From positions 3,720,001 through 3,784,000 of the forward strand of contig NZ_JBBOCA010000001.1 in the NCBI RefSeq assembly GCF_038002225.1: a stretch of DNA of 64,000 nt. Direction: 5' to 3'. The position numbers and the translations under genes are program-made. Shown in pieces: positions 58,401 to 64,000 of the stretch. Below the pieces are notes generated by a model, which saw only the letters and a list, made by a program, of their open reading frames with translations, was not told where the DNA came from and did not search any database. Positions within the stretch are counted from its first letter, which is position 1, and the number at the start of each line of letters is the position of its first letter. This DNA comes from Paenibacillus sp. FSL R7-0204 (lineage in GTDB: Bacteria; Bacillota; Bacilli; Paenibacillales; Paenibacillaceae).

Positions 58401-61063
58401 TCAATGGTTCTTCTAGGTATCTTCACTTCCGCGATATACCCGGTGTCCGTTCGTTTAACCGAACCGTCGCGGCCCGCAGCGGCTTGACCTGAGAAAATAC
58501 CGCTTGCGCCAATACGCCACTGGTTTGAGCCACTTTTTCCGTCACCGACATAAAATTCCACGCTGTCGGTCATGTACTCAGTGCCAGGCGTGTGGCCGGT
58601 GCACACATTCGGGTCTGTAACCACAACGCGTGCATACAGAAAGTCTTCGTCCCAAAATACTTTGGCTTTGCCGGTAGCCTTGGGGCCTATCTTCTGGTCG
58701 GGTGCGCTACTGTTGTTGATGTCAAACTCCACAGCTTGTTCCCAAAGTTTGTCGTTTGTGCCGAGTACAGGTGAACCGTATCCGGCAACAGGCCGATTGT
58801 TCGCTGCGGTCTGCGCGAACATCCAATCAAAGACGTCAGTATAGTCATTATTCCAAGCCGGCAAGTTAGAGGACTGCGCTGTTGGCGCTATACTCCAAGT
58901 CCCCATCGTTATGTCGTTGTAAAGAACCGCCGCTTCAACTTCGTGCGCCACCGAATCACTCAGGACAGGTGAATGGTTCGGATTCGGTTTCTGATTCGGC
59001 TGATCAAACTGATTGTAAGGCCATATAAGAGCCTCATTGCTCTCAAAGCGTGAAGCTCTCGCATTGATCATTTTCGGCATATTGACGGTTATGAAGTTAG
59101 CGAGGTTAGTCTGGTATACTCCAACGTTATACTCATTGATAAACATCCAATAGGCCAGGTTGGTGTGAACGTAGTTGGCGTTCGCGTTCGGTGAGCCGCT
59201 TACCGGAGACATAGGTGCGGCGGACGCGAAGAAGCCGGGATAAGCGTTAACTAAGCTGTTCGTATACTGGCCGCCCCATGAGAAGCCCGCCGCGTAAATA
59301 CGGTTAGGGTCTACTGCACCGCTGGCAATCAGGTCGTCTATAACCTTCTTAACATTGGCTGTGGAGGGAGTACTCGTGCCATTGTAGGATATATTCAGGA
59401 TATGGCTGGCGTATTTCTCGGGATATTTTTCCATTTTCTTCATCAGAGCGACTGAGCCGTTGGCGGATTTCATGGCCGCTTTTGGGTCAGTCGCAGCGCT
59501 TGTGCCGCCGCGTCCCATGCCGTGGGTATAGACATACAGCGGCAAGCCCCGCGCCACCTCACCGTTTCCATCCTTGTGAAGGTAGAGCGCACGATTGACC
59601 GAATTGCCCGTAGGTGCTGTAAACTGGTCAAGGATCGGATTCACAACTTTTTCCTGTTCAAAAACCGCGTAGTTAAGCGGATCCCCTTCTGTCAGTACGA
59701 GCTCGCCGTTTTGGACGACGCTGTAAACCTGTTTTGTTGAGTTCATGTTGCCATCCAGCGTTATATTGCCGCCGCTCTCTGAATAAAATTCGAGCTCAAC
59801 TACGATGTAACGGCCGCGTTCCAGTCCGTCCTGGTAATCCGGTGAATGGCTTACCGTCCCCAGATAGCCGCGTACCTTCGGTTCGTCATTGGCGTATACC
59901 CTAGTGATCTTGCGCGTCCCTTCAAAGGTTACCGAGTCGCCGTTCAGGGTCGTGTTCCTAGCCGAGACGGTAAACAAGTCCGGATTAAGCTTGGAGCCTT
60001 CCACCGCCTTCCCTTCGCCTAAGTCAATGATGACAGCCGTCGTGTACTCGCCACGGGCGAAGTTGTCGTTCCATACAATAAAGGGGAGCAACTCCGCGGT
60101 CGAATCATTTTTGAATGTCACTTGAAGGGTATGGTTAGCGGCAACATTTGAAAAGGTATACGTGCCATCATCGGATAGAGCTGCGTCCTCTCCATCTACC
60201 TTTACGGTGTCTACAATTTTGCCGTAATCGGGGGTAACCGTAAAGGTTGTGTCTGAGCCGCTAGCTATTCTCAGAACATTGCCGGGTACGTTCGGCGTTA
60301 TTCGGCCGCCCGATTCCGCCGTGGCGGTGATTGAGAATCTGTCATCCGCTTCATTGGCGGCAATGAGATTTAGGCTGTTTGTATAAGAAGCAGCATTGTT
60401 GTAAGCTGCATCCGGAGTTCCGAAACAGGAAACGACTTCATAGCGGTCACCGCCCTTTTCCGACGAGTTATTGATATAAACTTCAAAGGTAAACGGGCCT
60501 GCCTGCAAGTTCAAGGTTCTTTTAGGTATTCTCATCTCCACGATATATCCTGTGTCCGTGATCTCAGTCCACGCAGCTCTGCCCGGAGCGTTTTGCCCTG
60601 AAAATACGCCTGCCGCGCTGATGCGCCATTGATTCGCGCCTTGGGTTCCAGCGCCCGCATAAAACTCCAGGCCGTCGTACTGATAATCATTGCCGGGTCC
60701 CTGATATAGATTGCTGTCCTCCACGACTACACGGGCATACAGGTAGTCTTGGTCCCAAAGGATCCTGGCTGTGCCTGTGGAATGGGGCCTGGGGTCGCCG
60801 GGCACAGTACTTTTGTTGATGAGATGCTCCATGGTCAGGGCCCACAGCGGGTCGTCTGACCCGAGTTCGGGAGTTCCAAAAATGGCGGTCGGCGTTTCAT
60901 TTGTCTGCAAGCTTGTAAGAGCTGTAGAACTGCTGTCGCTATTAAGTGCTTCTGTATACTCGTTGTTGTCAGTGGCGGCGGCAAAGCTGGCAGGCATTAG
61001 TGATGCCACCAATAGCAAGCAGCATAGGAACACGAGCATTCTGCCAAATCGTTTTGACATCAT
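55475..61063 (-). CDS. Giant S-layer-homology protein with two tandem carbohydrate-binding and esterase modules
   Basis: 1862 residues from ATG 61063, which follows AAAAGGAGG; an ATG 30 bases upstream is in frame but lies before that site. A signal peptide (to about residue 28) is followed by two copies of a module of about 706 residues, each with a CBM9-like domain (FGTPELGSDDPLWALTMEHL in copy 1), a bacterial-repeat domain and an alpha/beta hydrolase with GFSWGG (copy 1) or GFSMGS (copy 2) around the nucleophile Ser. Then come one fibronectin type III domain (VPGAPGSFKATAGDGQVTLS), a Gly/Thr/Asn-rich linker and three SLH domains (from FRDVNMDDWFYSYV). It should sit on the cell surface, attached to secondary wall polymer, and deacetylate or de-esterify plant polysaccharide (inference). 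Confidence 0.88.
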   Translation of the reverse strand: MMSKRFGRMLVFLCCLLLVASLMPASFAAATDNNEYTEALNSDSSSTALTSLQTNETPTAIFGTPELGSDDPLWALTMEHLINKSTVPGDPRPHSTGTARILWDQDYLYARVVVEDSNLYQGPGNDYQYDGLEFYAGAGTQGANQWRISAAGVFSGQNAPGRAAWTEITDTGYIVEMRIPKRTLNLQAGPFTFEVYINNSSEKGGDRYEVVSCFGTPDAAYNNAASYTNSLNLIAANEADDRFSITATAESGGRITPNVPGNVLRIASGSDTTFTVTPDYGKIVDTVKVDGEDAALSDDGTYTFSNVAANHTLQVTFKNDSTAELLPFIVWNDNFARGEYTTAVIIDLGEGKAVEGSKLNPDLFTVSARNTTLNGDSVTFEGTRKITRVYANDEPKVRGYLGTVSHSPDYQDGLERGRYIVVELEFYSESGGNITLDGNMNSTKQVYSVVQNGELVLTEGDPLNYAVFEQEKVVNPILDQFTAPTGNSVNRALYLHKDGNGEVARGLPLYVYTHGMGRGGTSAATDPKAAMKSANGSVALMKKMEKYPEKYASHILNISYNGTSTPSTANVKKVIDDLIASGAVDPNRIYAAGFSWGGQYTNSLVNAYPGFFASAAPMSPVSGSPNANANYVHTNLAYWMFINEYNVGVYQTNLANFITVNMPKMINARASRFESNEALIWPYNQFDQPNQKPNPNHSPVLSDSVAHEVEAAVLYNDITMGTWSIAPTAQSSNLPAWNNDYTDVFDWMFAQTAANNRPVAGYGSPVLGTNDKLWEQAVEFDINNSSAPDQKIGPKATGKAKVFWDEDFLYARVVVTDPNVCTGHTPGTEYMTDSVEFYVGDGKSGSNQWRIGASGIFSGQAAAGRDGSVKRTDTGYIAEVKIPRRTIEFTSNSPITFDVYINNSTGAGNDRYEVVSALGKPDAGYGSSDSFKNSLLLLGGSTVSRHPVNATAGLNGTISPSGLIRVADGGSQSFTFTPISGYVVDTVTVNGASVEIANNTFTLKNVNTDDKVIHVTFKPDPAATLLNFIVYNDNFATGEFTTAVIIDLGAGNEAVGADLSSNLFTVSARNTLLNGDPAYQGKRTVRRVYVNDQPRPRGYKGVNQNSPDYQAGLTKGRYIVVELEFWTLTGGQSTLEASKSTIQNYNIVASGDIKLVGKAAIVKSSFAQSGTINEIIDKFEVGPKIDNAEAMQYGLYIHKDGNGVPVKGLPLYIYAHGSTRGGTQDGDTFAPIRSANGATALMKKMEKNSKYASHIIALRAQNNVQATPATLKAYIDDLVSKGLVDPNRIYMAGFSMGSAYTNTFLTTYPDLLAAAAPMSYPPSINAKQAETLKNFAYWSFVNTTDSSTIKTGAETYIANIMPLLENARHTFIDRNEIFVWPYDQWTKAEAPVNGTNWIPSGHEMEASVLWNNISGYTDTLSNVGSNKEWSLKPTAQSSKLPTWNNDYTDVFDWMFAQRKTSVPGAPGSFKATAGDGQVTLSWTAPADDGGSAILGYKVWYGNVTPVTLDAKATQYTFKSLKNGQSYTFKIVAVSTKGDSAEMSATATPTASNSNVPNPSGGNTGNTGNTSTGTVTGSLKPTYTVNTPKDKPAVTDKNGNTTLPGGGEIATKGGTKIKVPEGTTIDSKGKVTIPAGKSAEVKLHGGASAGPDKGMSLNIHEGTEFVFDDDTPLGFLVVSGNPFRDVNMDDWFYSYVNSAYTYVLFNGTTSTTFSPGTSMTRAMYVQVLANLENVNRSGYTNSRFSDVTDGQWYTAAVEWAAESGIVNGINADLFEPNSPMTREQMLVMLYNYMKYKGYEIPESQSKSFADESQISSWALKAVQAQQGIGIVSGKPDNFFAPQANATRAEVATIFIKFIEYLAK

Positions 61064-61093
61064 TGAAAATCCTCCTTTTTTCGATCCGTGCAT

Positions 61094-61417
61094 CCACGGC
61101 TTACGCCTATCGTAAACACCAAGGCTTCAACAGCTTGCTTCATCGCAGCGGATATAACAACGCTTTCATAATTTCCTCCTCCATAAATTAGTTGTTATTT
61201 CACCCTATTCCTATGTAGAATTTCGCAATTTATTCAAGTATCAATCTAGTACTTCATCAGATTTAAAATAGTGGAGCAGACGCAATTCCCCTTCAAATTA
61301 CATCTTTTTTTCAAGCGGGCGTTGTTCTTCAGGGGCGTTTGGCTTAGCGTAACGGACTGAGGTGCTTTTATTTGGGAAGAAAGTCGCTAATTGGATGAGT
61401 AAGGGACTCCATGGGAT
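61094..61417. other. Upstream region of the S-layer gene and left flank of the IS element
   Basis: Holds the promoter region of the S-layer gene (not resolved) and, at 61343-61376, a family A repeat related to the group at 13.2 kb. No gene. Confidence 0.5.
61343..61376 (+). repeat. Interspersed repeat, family A, left of the IS element
   Basis: CTTAGCGTAACGGACTGAGG followed by TGCTTTTATTTGG shares the GGACTGAG...TTATTT core with the repeats at 13194-13263, and is an imperfect inverted copy of 62761-62784 on the other side of the IS. Confidence 0.6.
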
Positions 61418-61482
61418 TAGAATTGAAAGTAGACGACAGTTAACGGACGGAGGGATAATAAGGGCAACGGAGGTGCATCCCT

Positions 61483-61800
61483 ATGGGAGAAAAACGACAA
61501 CGGTACAACGAAGAATATAAGAAGCAAACGGTAAAGTTCATTCAAGAGCAGACGAAGAGCATAGGGGACATCGCGCAAGAGCTGGACATTCCGAAAAGTA
61601 CGCTGCACCAGTGGATGGGGAAATACCGGGAGCTAAAGAATGAACCGGTAGCCAGTATGGATCGGGTACGGGAACTCGAAGCCGAGCTCCAAGAGATGCG
61701 CCGTCAGCTCCAAGAGAAAGACAGTCGACTTGCCGATACAGAGGAAGAATTGGCAATCGTAAAAAAAGCAGTGCACATCTTCAGCAAACCAAGGAATTAA
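61483..61800 (+). CDS. IS3-family transposase OrfA
   Basis: 105 residues with a helix-turn-helix near residues 25-45 (SIGDIAQELDIPKSTLHQWM) and a leucine-zipper-like C-terminal helix (ELEAELQEMRRQLQEKD). It binds the IS ends. Near its end an A7G run (61761-61768) permits -1 frameshifting, giving an OrfAB fusion that is open through ELRFQFMKDHRSAF into OrfB. Confidence 0.92.
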   Translation: MGEKRQRYNEEYKKQTVKFIQEQTKSIGDIAQELDIPKSTLHQWMGKYRELKNEPVASMDRVRELEAELQEMRRQLQEKDSRLADTEEELAIVKKAVHIFSKPRN

Positions 61801-61811
61801 GATTCCAGTTT

Positions 61812-62675
61812 ATGAAGGACCATCGCTCCGCATTTCGCTTGGAGAAGATGTGCAGTACCCTACAGGTATCCAGGAGCGGATATTACAAGTGGCTGAACGC
61901 CAAAGCCAGTGTGCAAGCCCTCCGCAAGGCTGCTGTTATGGAGCGAATCCGGTACCATTTTGACGACCATCAAAAACGGTATGGAAGTCCGAAGATCACC
62001 CGCCTGCTGCATCAGGAAGGCTATACGGTCACGGAACGCACAGTGAGTGTGTACATGCGAGAAATGAAGCTCCGCTCTATTGTATCTAAGCCATACCGAG
62101 TGCAGACGACCGATTCCAAGCATAATAATCCCATTGCACCAAACACACTGAACCAAGAGTTTAAGGTGCTTAAGCCCAATACCGTATGGGTCACCGACAT
62201 CACGTATATCCCTTGTCGTGGAGGTCGCTTATACCTAGCTAGCGTCATGGATCTATGCACGCGAGAAATTGTAGGGTGGCGGCTGTATAACCATATGGAG
62301 ACGAGCCTGGTCTTAGACGCGCTGCAGGCGGCGTACACGGCGAAGCGACCCGGCGAGGGCCTACTGCACCACTCTGACCGAGGGTCTCAATATACCTCAA
62401 AAGAATATGTCGACCAACTAAAGACATACCACATGAAATCCAGCATGAGCCGTAAAGGAAACTGTTACGATAACGCCTGCATTGAGTCTTGGCACAGTAT
62501 TTTAAAGAAAGAGCTCATCTACTGTAATCCGCGCTTCAAAAACCCGGAACAGGCATATGATGCTATTTTCCAATACATTGAGTTCTATTACAATCGCAAG
62601 CGAATGCACAGCTCACTGGGGTATCTTTCCCCCGCCCGCTTTGCTAAGCAATTCACTAAAAAATCCGTTGCGTAA
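61812..62675 (+). CDS. IS3-family transposase OrfB (integrase core)
   Basis: 287 residues. HTH_21 region (KMCSTLQVSRSGYYKWLN), then the rve integrase core with the DDE residues visible in WVTDITYI, HSDRGSQYTS and NACIESWHSILKKEL. It is normally made as an OrfAB fusion by -1 slippage; the frame before ATG 61812 is open back to the slippery site. Length and motifs are complete. Confidence 0.93.
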   Translation: MKDHRSAFRLEKMCSTLQVSRSGYYKWLNAKASVQALRKAAVMERIRYHFDDHQKRYGSPKITRLLHQEGYTVTERTVSVYMREMKLRSIVSKPYRVQTTDSKHNNPIAPNTLNQEFKVLKPNTVWVTDITYIPCRGGRLYLASVMDLCTREIVGWRLYNHMETSLVLDALQAAYTAKRPGEGLLHHSDRGSQYTSKEYVDQLKTYHMKSSMSRKGNCYDNACIESWHSILKKELIYCNPRFKNPEQAYDAIFQYIEFYYNRKRMHSSLGYLSPARFAKQFTKKSVA

Positions 62676-62693
62676 CAGTCTACTTTCTTGACA

Positions 62694-63105
62694 GAAGTCC
62701 ACCACAGGCCTTATCCTTTGCACGTCAGCTCCGAAACGTCTCATAGAGAGACTATAAGGTCGCTTGAGTCCGTTACGCTGCTAAAAGTGGCGTTTTCGCG
62801 GGGATAAGATCTCTCCGGTCCGTTAGATTTTCGGTTGATTGGGTTTAACAAGCTTATCCATCCTTTTTAATCTGATGCTCTACTAGAGTGTTGTTATCGA
62901 ATGTTTATAGTTTCTTAATAGATGCCAACTTCATCAATAATTGCTGAACCCAAGTTTGATTAGCTGTTCATCAAATCGACAATATTACCATGTTCTTGTC
63001 CTCCGACATTTGTTTGTGATTTTTAGTGTTGTCCTTCGATAAGAGCATAGTCACTTGTATGACAAGAAATGGCCCCATTGGCGACAAGTCCCCTTCTGGC
63101 CAGAA
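62694..63105. other. Intergenic region right of the IS, with a family A repeat and a protein remnant
   Basis: 62761-62784 (AGTCCGTTACGCTGCTAA is its core) is an inverted family A repeat. At about 62956-63010 the minus strand encodes NVGGQEHGNIVDLMNS followed by a stop, matching the C-terminus of the remnant at 51.8 kb. No intact gene. Confidence 0.55.
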
Positions 63106-63106
63106 A

Positions 63107-63130
63107 AAAACAACTCCTTAGAGTTGTTTT
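63107..63130 (-). terminator. Terminator of the small minus-strand ORF
   Basis: AAAACAACTC (63107-63116) with GAGTTGTTTT (63121-63130), four-base loop. On the minus strand TTTTTTTCTGG follows. It supports a gene ending just upstream at 63157. Confidence 0.75.
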
Positions 63131-63156
63131 AATAATAATGTTTCTTAATATGGGTT

Positions 63157-63348
63157 TTAGCTAAGCCTTCTCAAAAAAGTAAACGGTAAGGCTAATGCAG
63201 ACATTCCCCATGCTGGAAGAAACAGCAATACTCTCTGGAACCTATTCCTGGTATCTTCTTCAAATGTATGAGCACATTTCCAGAGAAACTTTTCAGACCT
63301 TAAAATGATTTGCCTGCCAACCAAAAACAATAAAAATAACATGTTCAT
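63157..63348 (-). CDS. Small membrane protein, unknown (putative)
   Basis: 63 residues with two hydrophobic stretches (MNMLFLLFLVGRQIIL; VLLFLPAWGMSALALPFTF) separated by a charged segment. GGGTGGTG lies about 10-15 bases before the ATG, a moderate site, and a clear terminator follows. I do not recognise a family; it could be a fragment of a longer integral membrane protein. Confidence 0.4.
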   Translation of the reverse strand: MNMLFLLFLVGRQIILRSEKFLWKCAHTFEEDTRNRFQRVLLFLPAWGMSALALPFTFLRRLS

Positions 63349-63394
63349 ACTAAAAACACCACCCGATTTAAATTAACCACTTACCAGAAAAAAG

Positions 63395-63437
63395 AGCACG
63401 CGAATCTTCCTTTGTAGAAAAGGAAGATTCGCGTGCT
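63395..63437 (-). terminator. Terminator of the exonuclease remnant, 18-bp stem
   Basis: AGCACGCGAATCTTCCTT (63395-63412) pairs perfectly with 63420-63437. On the minus strand CTCTTTTTTCT follows. Confidence 0.8.
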
Positions 63438-63477
63438 TCGCGTTTTAAGGTATTTGATTATTAACAGAATACCAGGA

Positions 63478-63788
63478 TTAATCATTTCCTGCAAATATTA
63501 TTTGGTCAAAAATCTTACCGAATATTTTCGCAATGTTCTTGGCATCGTCGATACCTCTATGGTGAGTACCTTCAAGCGGCAGTTTAAGCATAGTCAAGGC
63601 TCTTTCCATGCCTACTCCCCTCTCCTTACCAATCAATCTCCCGTGCTGATGCTTGAGACTGATATGGTTATCCGTCCATTCACTTGCGATTTGATGTAGT
63701 GCACAATCCTTCTGCAACTGGTTTTTATCATAAAATCCCCAGGAGCAGAGGACATAAGGTTCGTTACCTATCCACTCTTGGTTTTGTT
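63478..63788 (-). pseudogene. DEDDh 3'-5' exonuclease (KapD/DNA polymerase III epsilon type), N-terminally truncated
   Basis: The minus-strand frame reads NQEWIGNEPYVLCSWGFYDK, then LHQIASEWTDNHISLKHQHG and ends with GTHHRGIDDAKNIAKIF. This is the C-terminal half of an ERI1/KapD-like exonuclease, including the catalytic His and final Asp. The N-terminal half with the Asp-x-Glu motif is absent, and a stop closes the frame just before the fragment at about 63790. A strong terminator remains downstream. Confidence 0.8.
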
Positions 63789-63867
63789 ATACTTTCAAGT
63801 GAGGTTTCAAACCTTCTATTTTCTTTTCGCACTTTAATTATATACCCACACAGAGGAGCGCAAAGAC

Positions 63868-64000
63868 ATGAACTTTTTCAAAAAATGGTTTGGCGGCAAT
63901 ACAATGGGGAAATCGGAAGACGGTACCACCATTTATGGTTATGACGCTGTGGATGAGCAGCAGATTACACCTCCCTCCAATATTCTGTACATGGAAGAAT
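63868..64000 (+). CDS. Hypothetical protein, 3' end outside the window
   Basis: AGAGGAGCG lies eight bases before ATG 63868. The visible 44 residues begin MNFFKKWFGGNTMGKSEDGT and include YGYDAVDEQQITPPSNILYM. The amphipathic start and polar middle are not enough to name a family. Confidence 0.55.
   Translation, partial: MNFFKKWFGGNTMGKSEDGTTIYGYDAVDEQQITPPSNILYMEE

Larger units (their letters stand above)
61418..62693 (+). mobile_element. IS3-family insertion sequence (IS150-like)
   Basis: The element of about 1.28 kb holds orfA and orfB with an A7G slippery site. Terminal inverted repeats share GAAAGTAGAC (61425-61434) and its complement GTCTACTTTC (62679-62688); the right end completes as TGTCAAGAAAGTAGAC read inward. 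The exact left boundary and target duplication could not be fixed. Both ORFs look intact, so it may be active. Confidence 0.85.

Overview
The window looks like chromosomal DNA of a Paenibacillus-type Firmicute. The grounds are strong AGGAGG-type ribosome binding sites, frequent GTG/TTG starts, sugar ABC transporters each paired with a YesM/YesN two-component system, CcpA cre sites, a giant S-layer-homology protein and intergenic repeats of the kind common in that genus. This placement is inference; there is no rRNA or other marker gene. I saw no tRNA, rRNA or CRISPR array.

Layout. 1-6.1 kb: a truncated K+ transporter (KtrB/TrkH), a VOC protein, two acetyltransferases (one frameshifted), a CorC/HlyC-type CBS protein, a DUF1836 regulator and an MFS transporter. 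6.2-12.9 kb: sugar ABC cluster 1 (binding protein, two permeases, sensor kinase, AraC-type response regulator) with a promoter and a perfect cre site. 13.6-18.9 kb: a three-gene cassette of a TerB-N/TerB-C protein, a BrxD-like (DUF2791) ATPase and an Lhr-like helicase, a probable DNA-processing or defence module. 19.1-20.2 kb: a short membrane-leader ORF followed by yidC, arranged like Bacillus mifM-yidC2. 21.0-27.4 kb: sugar ABC cluster 2, with the same gene order as cluster 1 and a cre site inside its promoter. 27.3-31.7 kb: DUF2441, GNAT, glutamate racemase, a small acid-rich ORF, GrpB and a C45-type amidohydrolase. 32.3-37.8 kb: a bacteriophytochrome ending in a degenerate GGDEF domain, an M14-type deacylase, and a GntR(YtrA)-ABC operon with its own palindromic operator. 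37.9-44.0 kb: an L7/L12-like membrane protein, a truncated quinone reductase, TetR, GNAT, AraC, a GH2 glycosidase and an NlpC/P60 hydrolase. 44.1-48.6 kb: a MerR regulator divergent from a heterodimeric ABC exporter with a 19-bp-spacer MerR promoter. 48.6-51.3 kb: a YeiH-type exporter with a divergent LysR, and a RibD-C reductase.

From about 51.3 to 54.5 kb the DNA becomes AT-rich and holds decayed genes (a GNAT remnant, a frameshifted lipoprotein-like gene, a short C-terminal remnant that recurs near 63 kb) beside intact NUDIX, LysR and alpha/beta hydrolase genes. The 1862-residue S-layer protein (55.5-61.1 kb) carries two tandem copies of a roughly 706-residue carbohydrate-binding plus esterase module. 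An IS3-family element follows, flanked by inverted copies of an interspersed repeat, and then an exonuclease remnant and a partial gene at the right edge.

The strongest candidates for something undescribed are the leader peptide upstream of yidC, which combines a membrane segment, an arrest-like tail and a hairpin over the yidC ribosome binding site, and the stand-alone TerB/BrxD/Lhr cassette.
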